From: Ruminococcus sp.
Lineage (GTDB): Bacteria; Bacillota; Clostridia; Oscillospirales; Ruminococcaceae
DNA length: 32,968 bases
Assembly (NCBI GenBank): GCA_031262835.1
Contig: JAISGY010000064.1
Span: 1-32,968 of the forward strand
Reading direction: 5' to 3'
Shown here piece by piece: positions 1 through 6,916 of the stretch. A program made the position numbers and the translations under genes. Under the pieces are notes generated by a model. That model was not told the origin of the DNA and made no database searches. It was given only the letters and a program-made list of their open reading frames with translations. Position 1 is the stretch's first letter. Each line of letters opens with the position of its first letter.

Positions 1-119
1 AATTAGCCGCTTGGAGTTAAAATCACTCCTAGTTTCCTCTGTTCCTACGCTTGGTACATACAAAAAGCCATACCGTCACTGCACTTCCGCTTTACGATAT
101 GGCTTTTTTGACGGACTGA
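1..119 (+). mobile_element. Right (3') end of an insertion sequence, cut by the window edge
   Basis: Positions 3-20 read as the last codons of a transposase (LAAWS then TAA), identical to the end of the copy at the other window edge. The 119 bases match the reverse complement of 32786-32904 with one mismatch (A56). Downstream of the stop lies an imperfect hairpin (arms around AAAAAGCCATA and TATGGCTTTTTT, about 61-108) that probably terminates transposase transcription. The last matching bases are GACGGACTGA, taken as the element end. The rest of the element is outside the window. Confidence 0.75.
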
Positions 120-141
120 AAGCCGCTCATTCGAGCGGCTT
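120..141 (-). terminator. Stem-loop abutting the IS end, probable terminator stem of the pur operon
   Basis: A perfect 9-bp stem (AAGCCGCTC / GAGCGGCTT) with a 4-nt loop ATTC starts at the base after the IS end. It lies about 30 bp past the stop of the last pur gene, where an intrinsic terminator is expected. On the minus strand the run of T after the stem is only three bases before the IS begins, so the U-tract looks interrupted by the insertion. On the plus strand it is followed by TTGTGTTT and could also stop transcription leaving the IS. Confidence 0.5.
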
Positions 142-152
142 TTGTGTTTAAA

Positions 153-168
153 TGTTCCATGTGGAACA
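153..168. promoter_or_regulatory. parS-like near-palindrome
   Basis: TGTTCCATGTGGAACA differs by one base from TGTTCCACGTGGAACA, a form of the ParB-binding parS site (B. subtilis parS is TGTTTCACGTGAAACA). The mismatch is at one central base. It lies in the short gap between the pur operon stop and its terminator stem. The presence of mnmG-rsmG, genes often near oriC and parAB in Bacillota, makes an origin-proximal site plausible. It could equally be a chance palindrome or a minor hairpin. Confidence 0.35.
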
Positions 169-170
169 AT

Positions 171-1334
171 TTAGTGATGGAACAACCGTATCCCCGTAAA
201 CGCCATCGCCATGCCATATTTATTGCAGGTATCAATAACGTTGTCGTCGCGGATTGAGCCGCCGGGTTCTGCTATATATTTTACGCCGGAGCGGTGGGCG
301 CGCTCTATGTTGTCGCCGAAGGGGAAGAACGCGTCGGAACCGAGGGCAACGTCCGTGTTCGTCGCGAGCCAAGCCTTCTTCGCTTCGCGTGTAAATTCGT
401 TGGGTTTTACCTTGAAAATATTCTGCCAAACGCCGTCCGCTAAGACTTCTTCCGAGTCGTCCGAGATATAAACGTCAATCGCGTTGTCGCGGTCGGGGCG
501 GCGGATGTTGTCAACGAACTGAAGCCCTAAGACTTCGGGGGACTGCCTTAGGTACCAGTTGTCCGCCTTCTGTCCGGCAAGGCGGGTGCAGTGGATTCTC
601 GACTGCTGCCCTGCGCCGATGCCGATTGCCTGTCCGTCCTTGACGTAACATACCGAGTTTGACTGCGTATATTTGAGGGTTATAAGCGAGATTATAAGGT
701 CTTCAAGTTTATCGGCGGGAATGTTTTTGTTTTCGGTTACAATGTTCCCGAGCATTTCGGCGTCGATTTTAAGCTCGTTCCTGCCCTGTTCAAACGTCAC
801 GCCGTACACGTCCTTTGTTTCAATCGGAGCGGGGACGTATGAGGGGTCGATTTTTATTATGCAGTATGTGCCTTTTCTCTTGCTCCGGAGGATTTCGAGA
901 GCCTTTTCCGAGTAGCCCGGCGCGATAATTCCGTCCGAAACCTCAACCTGTATAAGTTTCGCGGTCGCCTCGTCGCACTCGTCCGACAGCGCGATAAAGT
1001 CCCCATAGGAAGACATTCTGTCCGCGCCTCTTGCTCTGGCATAGGCGCAAGCTAATGGTGACAGTTCGCCCTCGCCGGTAAAATAAATCTTGCGGAGGGT
1101 GTCCGACAGGGGTCTTCCTACCGCCGCGCCTGCCGGGGAGACGTGCTTAAAACTTGTTGCGGCGGGGAGACCTGTTGCCGCTTTCAGCTCCTTAACAAGC
1201 TGGTAGCCGTTGAAGGCATCTAAGAGATTGATATAGCCGGGCTTGCCGTTTAAGACTTCGATTGGCAATTCGCCATTTTTGACATAAACCGACGAGGGTT
1301 TTTGGTTCGGGTTACAGCCGTATTTGAGTTCCAT
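171..1334 (-). CDS. purH: Stand-alone AICAR transformylase (PurH C-terminal domain type)
   Basis: This is the AICAR formyltransferase, which transfers a formyl group from 10-formyl-THF to AICAR to give FAICAR, step 9 of IMP synthesis. About 387 aa match only the transformylase half of bifunctional PurH. The SFKHVSPAGAAV segment carries the Lys-His pair of the active site. SNSVCYVKDGQAIGIGAGQQ, GGSIRDDNVI and the C-terminal AFTGIRLFHH are all recognisable PurH blocks. I chose ATG 1334, which has AGGTG just upstream; ATG 1349 would add MCRCK and overlap the previous gene. It is the last gene of the minus-strand unit, following the separate cyclohydrolase gene, so the two activities of normal PurH are split here. 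Confidence 0.9.
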   Translation of the reverse strand: MELKYGCNPNQKPSSVYVKNGELPIEVLNGKPGYINLLDAFNGYQLVKELKAATGLPAATSFKHVSPAGAAVGRPLSDTLRKIYFTGEGELSPLACAYARARGADRMSSYGDFIALSDECDEATAKLIQVEVSDGIIAPGYSEKALEILRSKRKGTYCIIKIDPSYVPAPIETKDVYGVTFEQGRNELKIDAEMLGNIVTENKNIPADKLEDLIISLITLKYTQSNSVCYVKDGQAIGIGAGQQSRIHCTRLAGQKADNWYLRQSPEVLGLQFVDNIRRPDRDNAIDVYISDDSEEVLADGVWQNIFKVKPNEFTREAKKAWLATNTDVALGSDAFFPFGDNIERAHRSGVKYIAEPGGSIRDDNVIDTCNKYGMAMAFTGIRLFHH

Positions 1335-1341
1335 TTTGCAC

Positions 1342-2067
1342 CTACACATTCTTATTTACTATCTTGTCTTGATACGTTCCTGCTTGAATGTCAATATACC
1401 TTACAAAAAGGGAGATTTTATTTGCTTCGTTTAGGTTGTCCCAAATCTGTTTTGTAAATTCGTCAATGCTGTCAGGAATAGCAACGGCAACGGGTTCGCC
1501 CTCGAAAACCTCCGGCGGGTTCCCGTCGCATTTATATGTATGGATAAAATGCCCCGTGCCTGCTACTGCCGGTTTGTATGTAAACAAGAAGCGGTTACAG
1601 CTTGCAGGATTTCCGTCCGTTACGCCGGACTCTGCGGCCTTCAAAATCGACAGCGCGTAGTTGAAATTGTCCGCACCGCAAAGGCGGATAACCCCGGAAA
1701 TGCGCGGCGTATAAATCGGGGGGTCGGGTTCAAACTCTCTGCACTGGAGAGATTCCTCGAAGGTTTTTTGCGCGTCGAGACCGTTATAGATTGTGTCGGT
1801 TTGGTCGCCGTTTGTGACAATTGTCTTGTTCCCTAAAGTCCGGACTGCGTTATAGATAACGAGGGACGGGTCGGACATTTTTGACGGGTCGAAAGCCTCT
1901 GTTCTTATTCCGTCGGCTGTCTTAACGAAAATCCGATTGCGGCTGTTTTCACTTCTGCCCATGATGAAATATGCTGTCACGGCGTGTTTGCCGTCCGGTG
2001 TTGCCCCTATTACGATTCCGCGCCCGGGGTAGGCGTTATTTGCAAGTAGTTTTGTTAAATCTTTCAT
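1342..2067 (-). CDS. IMP cyclohydrolase, PurO-like
   Basis: A protein of 241 aa resembling the IMP cyclohydrolase family first known from archaeal PurO (IMP_cyclohyd), which closes FAICAR to IMP, the last step of de novo purine synthesis. Visible family blocks are NAYPGRGIVIGATPDGKHAV at the N-terminus, YFIMGRSENSRNRIF, VTNGDQTDTIYNGL, and PPIYTPRISGVI in the middle. It replaces the cyclohydrolase domain missing from the neighbouring transformylase, and its stop lies 7 bp before that gene's chosen start, so the pair is probably translated together. AGAGGTAA lies upstream of its ATG. Its upstream neighbour is the last gene of the small-peptide array. Confidence rests on family motifs and the exact functional fit. 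Confidence 0.85.
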   Translation of the reverse strand: MKDLTKLLANNAYPGRGIVIGATPDGKHAVTAYFIMGRSENSRNRIFVKTADGIRTEAFDPSKMSDPSLVIYNAVRTLGNKTIVTNGDQTDTIYNGLDAQKTFEESLQCREFEPDPPIYTPRISGVIRLCGADNFNYALSILKAAESGVTDGNPASCNRFLFTYKPAVAGTGHFIHTYKCDGNPPEVFEGEPVAVAIPDSIDEFTKQIWDNLNEANKISLFVRYIDIQAGTYQDKIVNKNV

Positions 2068-2088
2068 TTTTACCTCTTTTATAGACGC

Positions 2089-2298
2089 TTAGTCACAAAG
2101 ATCGTTATCTTTTTCTGCCGTAGAAATTTTTGTTCTATCGTCAGTGTACTTCTTTTCGCCGGTCGATATCTTCATGCCTCTGCCGCCCGCGATGTTTTCG
2201 AGCTCTTCGTCGGTGAGAGCGGTTAACTTCTCCGCCTGTGCTTCCGTTACTGCAATTCCGCGCCGGGCGGCTTTTTTTATCAGTTCTTCTTTTTTCAC
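2089..2298 (-). CDS. Leader-type small peptide, array member 20 (Cys-poor)
   Basis: A 69-aa peptide, last of the array. The 39-residue leader begins MKKEELIKKAARRGI and ends ELENIAGG. The 30-residue core is unlike most others: very polar, with a near-repeat KISTGEK / KISTAEK and a single cysteine next to last (NDLCD). It lacks the C...CxxC...C set, like members 9 and 16. It sits 21 bp before the IMP cyclohydrolase gene, whose ribosome site fills the gap. It may be a decayed member or a second peptide type using the same leader-recognition system. Confidence 0.75.
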   Translation of the reverse strand: MKKEELIKKAARRGIAVTEAQAEKLTALTDEELENIAGGRGMKISTGEKKYTDDRTKISTAEKDNDLCD

Positions 2299-2323
2299 AA
2301 AAGAGCCTCCTTTTAGATTAATG

Positions 2324-2569
2324 TCAGACTCTTAAAGCCGGGTCATGTTTCCAACCCTTTTCAGTACAGGTATGTACTCCGGATATAATACTCTGTTTTT
2401 CGCAATTTTGACAGGTTGAAGTTTTCCAAAAGATTGATTCGTAGATGCCCCGGTAACATTTATCACTGCAAGGGTCGCCGCCCCCGCCCGCAATGTTTTC
2501 AAGCTCCTCGTCCGAAAGGTTCAAGTATTTCTCCGCCTGTGTTACATCCTTTTGTTCTTGCTTTGTCAT
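2324..2569 (-). CDS. Leader-type Cys-rich small peptide, array member 19
   Basis: 81 aa from ATG 2569, preceded by AAGGAGG at good spacing; an upstream ATG at 2596 lacks such a site. The leader is shortened to 29 residues: it has lost the usual MKKEELIxKAxERG part but keeps QAEKYLNLSDEELENIAGG. The core starts GGDPCSDKC and then has CQNC and a final HTCTEKGW, a divergent form of the common CxxC...YCxxEEAW end. With two cysteines at the start of the core it has one more potential ligand than most members. Confidence 0.8.
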   Translation of the reverse strand: MTKQEQKDVTQAEKYLNLSDEELENIAGGGGDPCSDKCYRGIYESIFWKTSTCQNCEKQSIISGVHTCTEKGWKHDPALRV

Positions 2570-2586
2570 ATGAAGCCTCCTTAATG

Positions 2587-2883
2587 TTAATTCCACGCCT
2601 CTTCAAAGGTGCAGTAAAGTCCCGTTAATGTTTCGGAGTCTATCACTGCGCGGGAGCAATTACCGCAAATTTGAACAGCTTTCTTTGGATCGCTCACACT
2701 GTAGTAACTGCAACTGAGTGCTTTGTTGCCGTCTGTTATTTCTCTTTTGAACCCGCAAATCAAACCGCCGCCGGTGATGTTTTCAAGTTCTTCATCGGAG
2801 ATAGAGGCGTACTTCTCCGCTTGCGTTTCAGTCAGTGTAACTCCGCGCTGCGCGGCTAATTTTATCAGCTCTTCCTTTTTCAT
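2587..2883 (-). CDS. Leader-type Cys-rich small peptide, array member 18
   Basis: 98 aa: a 39-residue leader ending ELENITGG and a 59-residue core. The core begins LICGFKREITDG, shared almost exactly with members 10 and 17, then LSCSYY, ICGNC and LYCTFEEAWN. So it has the four-cysteine pattern plus an extra Cys near the core start. The close match among the three suggests recent duplication within the array while the residues between cysteines diverged. Confidence 0.85.
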   Translation of the reverse strand: MKKEELIKLAAQRGVTLTETQAEKYASISDEELENITGGGLICGFKREITDGNKALSCSYYSVSDPKKAVQICGNCSRAVIDSETLTGLYCTFEEAWN

Positions 2884-2904
2884 AAGAAAACCTCCAAAAA
2901 ATCA

Positions 2905-3201
2905 TTACCATGCCTCTTCTTTGGTGCAGTAATGCTTAACCGTCGGATACCCGTCGTCGAAGTAGAAGTTACATCTGCAGCAGAGAAAATCGGTCGTGTG
3001 TGAGTAGTGGCGGGAAAAGTAGGGGCAAGTTTCTGCGCGGGTTTGCTCTGCCCGTGTTACTTCTCGTTTAAACCCGCAGAGGAGACCGCCGGCTACGTTT
3101 TCGAGTTCTTCATCCGAGATTGCAACATATTTTTCCGCTTGTGTTTCAGTCAGTGTAACTCCGCGTTCGGCGGCTTTTTTAATCAGCTCTTCCTTTTTCA
3201 T
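2905..3201 (-). CDS. Leader-type Cys-rich small peptide, array member 17
   Basis: 98 aa: a 39-residue leader ending ELENVAGG. The core is LLCGFKREVTR..., then ETCPYF, FLCCRC and HYCTKEEAW. The TTDFLCCRC block is identical in member 10, 1.8 kb upstream, although the residues between are different. Cysteine pairs CxxC and the single cysteines before and after would suit one zinc site or two disulfides. Confidence 0.85.
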   Translation of the reverse strand: MKKEELIKKAAERGVTLTETQAEKYVAISDEELENVAGGLLCGFKREVTRAEQTRAETCPYFSRHYSHTTDFLCCRCNFYFDDGYPTVKHYCTKEEAW

Positions 3202-3220
3202 GGGGTTTACCCTCCTGTTG

Positions 3221-3430
3221 TTAACATATCTGGACTTTTGCCCCTCTTAGATATATATATCTGGCGCCGGTTTGTACACCGTTCTCGTCCAACTCGTACG
3301 AGGGTTCCCCCGCTGCGCCGGCAAGGTTTTCGAGTTCCTCTTCCGAAAGTTCGGTTAGTTTCTCGGCTGTGTCTTCGTTGATGGTTATGTTACGTTCAAA
3401 CGCCTTCGCGATGATTTCTTCTTTTTTCAT
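3221..3430 (-). CDS. Leader-type small peptide, array member 16 (Cys-poor)
   Basis: 69 aa. The leader begins MKKEEIIAKAFERNI and ends ELENLAGAAG, with an alanine disturbing the double glycine. The core of about 28 residues (start EPSYELDENGVQTG) contains no cysteine except the very last residue (KVQIC). This end resembles members 9 and 20, which also carry one cysteine at or beside the C-terminus. AGGA-type ribosome site precedes the ATG. Confidence 0.75.
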   Translation of the reverse strand: MKKEEIIAKAFERNITINEDTAEKLTELSEEELENLAGAAGEPSYELDENGVQTGARYIYLRGAKVQIC

Positions 3431-3452
3431 AATTTTTCCTCCATAAAGTGCG

Positions 3453-3728
3453 CTAAATATTGCGCTCTAATAAAACTTTTGCGACAACTTCCTGTCTGAT
3501 GCAATTGCAGCGTCCGCCATAATAAAAGTGATTAATACATTCGTTACAGTTATAGCAAGGATCGAAAACAACGTCTTTTCTCGCTGCGCCGCATAAAAAA
3601 GGAGCAAGACAGGGGTCCGTTATTTCTATCATAACGTTACTAAAGGACGCTTCTCCGAAGGGGGATGGATTTGATGATGCGCCGCCGGAGACGTTAAAAT
3701 CCGCGAGTTCTTTGTCTTCTTCTTTCAT
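3453..3728 (-). CDS. Short-leader Cys-rich small peptide, array member 15
   Basis: 91 aa. The leader is reduced to about 16 residues (MKEEDKELADFNVSGG). The core is one of the most Cys-rich (seven): DPCLAPFLCG, then CYNCNEC and RCNC. It diverges from the common layout and lacks the EEAW end, finishing in a basic/hydrophobic tail (VVAKVLLERNI). Its start lies 3 bp after member 14, and its likely ribosome site GGAG is inside the end of that gene, so translation is probably coupled. Confidence 0.75.
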   Translation of the reverse strand: MKEEDKELADFNVSGGASSNPSPFGEASFSNVMIEITDPCLAPFLCGAARKDVVFDPCYNCNECINHFYYGGRCNCIRQEVVAKVLLERNI

Positions 3729-3731
3729 GTT

Positions 3732-4052
3732 TTACTTCGCTCCTGCCCATTTTTCTTCGCAGGTGCAGTAAATAAGATATACGCTGTGCCCGGTTGTTGA
3801 CAACGATACTTTTTTACAGTTGTTGCAGTGTATGTTTTGCTTATTATCCGTTATGGAATCGAAAAATTTACAGCCTACCGCTTCCGAGCCGCTGACCAGT
3901 TTCCTGAAGCCATTGCCGGGGCAGAGTTCGCCGCCCGAAGCCTCTAAGTTTTCAAGCTCTTCGTCGGAGAGTTCGATATACTTTTCTGCCTGTAATTCTG
4001 TTAAAGTAATTCCGCGCTCATGCGCTTTCGCGATTAGTTCTTCCTTTTTCAT
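3732..4052 (-). CDS. Leader-type Cys-rich small peptide, array member 14
   Basis: 106 aa: a 41-residue leader of the second type, ending ELENLEASGG, where two extra residues precede the glycines. The core begins ELCPGNGFRK, followed by VGCKFF, HCNNC and YCTCEEKW. Start lies 4 bp after member 13; AAGGA is upstream. The hydrophobic/aromatic pair after the first core cysteine (CKFF) and the tail CTCEEKW are typical of the array. Confidence 0.85.
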   Translation of the reverse strand: MKKEELIAKAHERGITLTELQAEKYIELSDEELENLEASGGELCPGNGFRKLVSGSEAVGCKFFDSITDNKQNIHCNNCKKVSLSTTGHSVYLIYCTCEEKWAGAK

Positions 4053-4056
4053 GGCG

Positions 4057-4395
4057 TTACCGTCCTTGCCAGTATTCGGGGAAAGCTTCCCTGCATTGGC
4101 AGTAAGCTACTGTAAAATTATGCGGGAAAGATCCTTCGAGTTGAGTTTCAGCGTTTGTGCAATAAATGCAGTATGTTACGGTTATAGGTGTATTATTTTT
4201 CCTATTGAAGTAAGCGCATTTTGCTGCATAGGTTTTATCATCAATCTTTTTGCCGTCCGGAGTGCCGCAGCCGCCGCCGGAAACGCTTAAGTTATCAAGT
4301 TCTTCGTCCGAAAGTTCCGTGTACTTTTCTGCCTGTGCCTCATCAAGGACAACTCCGCGCTCGGCGGCTTTTTTTATAAGCTCTTCCTTCTTCAT
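4057..4395 (-). CDS. Leader-type Cys-rich small peptide, array member 13
   Basis: 112 aa: 41-residue leader ending ELDNLSVSGG, then GCGTPDGKKIDD. The core has AAKCAYF, YCIYC and AYCQCREAF, followed by a short tail PEYWQGR beyond the usual EAW end. The segment K-[IV]-x-D-x-x-x-A before the first cysteine of the core cluster is seen in several members (KIDDKTYAAKC here, KIADKNQAQTC in member 5). Confidence 0.85.
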   Translation of the reverse strand: MKKEELIKKAAERGVVLDEAQAEKYTELSDEELDNLSVSGGGCGTPDGKKIDDKTYAAKCAYFNRKNNTPITVTYCIYCTNAETQLEGSFPHNFTVAYCQCREAFPEYWQGR

Positions 4396-4417
4396 AAGAG
4401 AACCTCCCGATTAAAGA

Positions 4418-4612
4418 TTATTTCCACGCTTCTTCGCAGGTGCAGTAGGTTGAAGACCCGGTTCGTTTTGCTTTCTTACAAAATTCACAGTGCGCATTAT
4501 TTAGCGAGTCAGTTTCAAAGAATGCACAGGTTTTCGCTTCATAACCTAAGACATACCTCGGTCTGCTGCCGCCGCCCGATACTTCAAGGCTTTCGAGTTC
4601 TGCATTTTTCAT
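4418..4612 (-). CDS. Short-leader Cys-rich small peptide, array member 12
   Basis: 64 aa. The leader is only 14 residues (MKNAELESLEVSGG): it keeps the end of the normal leader but has lost the amphipathic N-terminal part. The core is compact and canonical: KTCAFF, HCEFC, TYCTCEEAWK. The start has a G-rich site (GGGGGG) upstream and no other in-frame start that would restore a full leader was found. If the lost part is needed for recognition, this peptide may not be processed. Confidence 0.75.
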   Translation of the reverse strand: MKNAELESLEVSGGGSRPRYVLGYEAKTCAFFETDSLNNAHCEFCKKAKRTGSSTYCTCEEAWK

Positions 4613-4635
4613 GGCTTAACCCCCCGTTTAGTTTT

Positions 4636-4971
4636 TCAGCTGTAGTAAGGCTGACAAGTACAGCAATGCAGAATATCTGCGGTATGTCCCTTTTTAAATA
4701 CAAGCTTATGATGTTTACAGTTCGATTCCGACGGTTGTCTGGGCTGGTCGTCTTTTGGTTCATACAAACCGCAGGTGAGATAAGCTGTTAAGTCGACAAT
4801 TTTCCCGGGGTAGGGTGCGATGGCGTTCGCCATACCCGAACCGCAGCCGCCGCCCGAAATGTCGAGGTTTTCGAGCTCCTCGTCGGTCAGTTCGGTTAGC
4901 TTCTCCGCCTGTAGTTCGCTGAGGGCAAATCCGCGCTCGGCGGCTTTTTTAATCAGTTCTTCTTTCTTCAT
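4636..4971 (-). CDS. Leader-type Cys-rich small peptide, array member 11
   Basis: 111 aa: 41-residue leader ending ELENLDISGG, then GCGSGMANAIAP. The core has LTCGLY, then NCKHH in place of CxxC (histidines follow the cysteine), and HCCTCQPYYS at the end. The CKHH variant could still supply metal ligands, which argues for a metal site rather than fixed disulfides in this member. This is an inference from residue type only. Confidence 0.8.
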   Translation of the reverse strand: MKKEELIKKAAERGFALSELQAEKLTELTDEELENLDISGGGCGSGMANAIAPYPGKIVDLTAYLTCGLYEPKDDQPRQPSESNCKHHKLVFKKGHTADILHCCTCQPYYS

Positions 4972-4989
4972 ATGAAAACCTCCGAAAAA

Positions 4990-5292
4990 TTATTGCCATG
5001 CCTCTTCATTGATGCAATAATACTTTTTAACACCCTTTACCATATCGCTGCGTAAGTTTTCGCATCTACAGCAAAGAAAGTCGGTCGTTCTCTTATCATC
5101 ATACCAACGTTTAAAGAAACTACAGTTTTCTGCTATCGTCTGGTCTGTTATCTCTCGTTTAAACCCGCAGAGGATACCGCCGGCTACGTTCTCAAGCTCT
5201 TCATCGGAAATGGCAACGTAATTTTCCATCTGCGATTCGGTTAAGGTTATTCCGCGCTCGGCGGCTTTCGCGATAAGTTCTTCTTTTTTCAT
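4990..5292 (-). CDS. Leader-type Cys-rich small peptide, array member 10
   Basis: 100 aa: 39-residue leader ending ELENVAGG, core ILCGFKREITDQ, then ENCSFF, FLCCRC and YYCINEEAWQ. Most similar to members 17 and 18. The N-terminal half of the leader has QMENY in place of the usual QAEKY. Its ribosome site is a GGAGG at the expected distance from the ATG. Confidence 0.85.
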   Translation of the reverse strand: MKKEELIAKAAERGITLTESQMENYVAISDEELENVAGGILCGFKREITDQTIAENCSFFKRWYDDKRTTDFLCCRCENLRSDMVKGVKKYYCINEEAWQ

Positions 5293-5334
5293 GGTTTTCT
5301 TTCCTCCGTGTTTTACCGCAATAAATTTTGGTTA

Positions 5335-5493
5335 TCAATCACAAAAGTTCGCGCCGCCGTTCGGATACACAGTAAACCCCCCGGCAATGTTTTCAAGCTC
5401 GTCTTCCGAAAGGTTTATGTACTTCTCGGCTTGCTCGTCTGACAGGTCAATTCCGCGCTCACGCGCTTTCGCGATAAGGTCTTCTTTTTTCAT
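5335..5493 (-). CDS. Leader-type small peptide, array member 9 (52 aa, minimal core)
   Basis: A 52-codon gene found by reading the 234-bp space between members 8 and 10. ATG 5493 begins MKKEDLIAKARERGI, and the 39-residue leader ends ELENIAGG, as good as any in the array. Only 13 residues follow (FTVYPNGGANFCD), with one cysteine beside the C-terminus. The stop is TGA directly followed by TAA. The perfect leader with such a short tail shows that the leader, not the core, is what is conserved. The core may be the remnant of a longer one. Confidence 0.8.
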   Translation of the reverse strand: MKKEDLIAKARERGIDLSDEQAEKYINLSEDELENIAGGFTVYPNGGANFCD

Positions 5494-5526
5494 GTTAAGC
5501 TCCGTTCTGCATTTATTTGACGAAAA

Positions 5527-5874
5527 TTATGGGATAAAGACAAACGCGTCTTTGTTGTTGCAATAGTATGCAGTTCCTGTCATTTTTACTGTAAAGGATT
5601 TATATTTGCAAGAATCGCAGCTGTTGTTGTACTCGCTTTTATTCGGATAGTACGATTCTCTTTCATAAAAAGGACAGGTTTTAATCTGTGCAACCGGGTC
5701 GGGGATAATTTTAGACGATACGGCAGGCTCGGTGCTGCTGCCGCCTCCGCAACCCCCGGAAACCGCAAGGTTTTCAAGCTCTTCTTCGGAAAGGTTTACA
5801 TACTGCTCTGCCGCTTCTTCTGACAGGATAATATTACGCGCCGCGGCTTTCTCTATAATCGCTTCTTTCGTCAT
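5527..5874 (-). CDS. Leader-type Cys-rich small peptide, array member 8
   Basis: 115 aa: the most divergent full-length leader (MTKEAIIEKAAARNI..., ending ELENLAVSGG), followed by a glycine/cysteine stretch CGGGSS. The core has KTCPFY, SCDSC and YYCNNKDAF, with an extra hydrophobic tail VFIP. KDAF replaces EEAW, a change shared with member 7 (KDAW), its upstream neighbour, so these two may be a duplicated pair. Confidence 0.85.
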   Translation of the reverse strand: MTKEAIIEKAAARNIILSEEAAEQYVNLSEEELENLAVSGGCGGGSSTEPAVSSKIIPDPVAQIKTCPFYERESYYPNKSEYNNSCDSCKYKSFTVKMTGTAYYCNNKDAFVFIP

Positions 5875-5880
5875 TGGTGT

Positions 5881-6288
5881 TTAACTCCACGCATCTTTAT
5901 TCATGCAGTAAAAGATATATTTTACCCCCGAGTTGTTTTGGGGAAGAACATATTTTGAATGTGTACAATGGGCGCATGAGGGTGTGCCTAAGTACGTGCC
6001 CTTTGCCCCGTAATACGCGCATCTTTCCGCTAAGGATAAATTAATGGGCGAAAGTTCGTTGGAAAAAGTTTTCGGATTAATAAATTGACTGACCTGATCT
6101 ACATACGGCTCCAATCGCTCGACATACGAAATCGCTTGGTTTATATATGGATTTTGAGTTTCGCAGCCCCCCGAGACGCTGAGGTTTTCGAGTTCTTCTT
6201 CCGAAAGGTTTATGTACTTTTTTGCCGCCTCTTCGTCAAGAAGAATCCCCCGCTCTGCGGCCTTCGCGATAAGGTCTTCTTTTTTCAT
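5881..6288 (-). CDS. Leader-type Cys-rich small peptide, array member 7 (longest core)
   Basis: 135 aa, the longest in the array: 41-residue leader ending ELENLSVSGG and a 94-residue core. Between the glycines and the cysteine cluster lies an extra segment of about 45 residues, rich in Tyr, Asn and Gln and apparently helical (YINQAISYVERLEPYVDQV). Then ERCAYY, SCAHC and FYCMNKDAWS follow. The insertion shows that the cysteine module is a movable unit relative to the leader. Confidence 0.85.
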   Translation of the reverse strand: MKKEDLIAKAAERGILLDEEAAKKYINLSEEELENLSVSGGCETQNPYINQAISYVERLEPYVDQVSQFINPKTFSNELSPINLSLAERCAYYGAKGTYLGTPSCAHCTHSKYVLPQNNSGVKYIFYCMNKDAWS

Positions 6289-6295
6289 ATATACC

Positions 6296-6550
6296 TCACT
6301 CTAAGGAATGTGCCAATTTCCAGTTTCTGCACCACCCGTCGTGCCAAGCGCAGTTGACGCAGTTTACCTCCGGCGGGTAGCCGTATTTCTGCGTGTAGTA
6401 TCCGCAGTTATGCGGGGCTCTTTCCTTGTCAAGTATCTCGAAAAAGTCGGCATTATGCGCTCGCAATGTGCCATTTGCGTATTCTTTTCCCGGTGTTACG
6501 CCGCCCGAGACGTTTTCAAGCTTTTCTTCCGGAAGGCTTTCTTTTTTCAT
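6296..6550 (-). CDS. Short-leader Cys-rich small peptide, array member 6
   Basis: 84 aa. It has a 17-residue leader MKKESLPEEKLENVSGG, nearly the same as member 4 and unlike the other short leaders. The core has HNCGYY, NCVNC and GWCRNW and ends KLAHSLE without the EEAW motif. The stop TGA lies 7 bp before member 7. Confidence 0.8.
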   Translation of the reverse strand: MKKESLPEEKLENVSGGVTPGKEYANGTLRAHNADFFEILDKERAPHNCGYYTQKYGYPPEVNCVNCAWHDGWCRNWKLAHSLE

Positions 6551-6556
6551 AATAAA

Positions 6557-6901
6557 TCACCCGCCCTGATAATAATATTTATCCACAATTTCCTTAAATG
6601 CATCGGACACAGTGCAGTATAAATCGGACGCAAAAACAGTCCTTACGAATTTTACAAAATCGCAGTTTTCGCAGCTTCTCGCCATATTGTACTGTGTTCG
6701 GTAGTAACGGCAAGTCTGCGCTTGATTTTTATCTGCAATCTTTACGCCGCCTGCCGGCGGGTCTTCGCAAAAGAGCTGACCCGAGCCCCCCGCGATGTTT
6801 TCTAATTCTTCGTCGGTAAGGGTTATGTACTGTTCCGCCTGTTCGTCTGAAAGCTCAATTCCCTTCTCACGCGCTTTCGCGATAAGCTCTTCTTTTTTCA
6901 T
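6557..6901 (-). CDS. Leader-type Cys-rich small peptide, array member 5
   Basis: 114 aa: 39-residue leader ending ELENIAGG. The core starts SGQLFCEDPPAGG, then KIADKNQAQTCRYY, SCENC and LYCTVSDAF, and continues in an amphipathic tail (KEIVDKYYYQGG) ending in its own Gly-Gly. A second GG-like motif in the core (PPAGG) could be an alternative processing point, but nothing in the sequence decides this. Confidence 0.85.
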   Translation of the reverse strand: MKKEELIAKAREKGIELSDEQAEQYITLTDEELENIAGGSGQLFCEDPPAGGVKIADKNQAQTCRYYRTQYNMARSCENCDFVKFVRTVFASDLYCTVSDAFKEIVDKYYYQGG

Positions 6902-6916
6902 AAAGAGAACCTCCCG

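Noticed and set aside
4866-5060. Array members as lantibiotic or lasso precursors
   Set aside because: No LanB/C/M, lasso cyclase or protease genes are present, and the cores do not show the Ser/Thr-Cys patterns expected.
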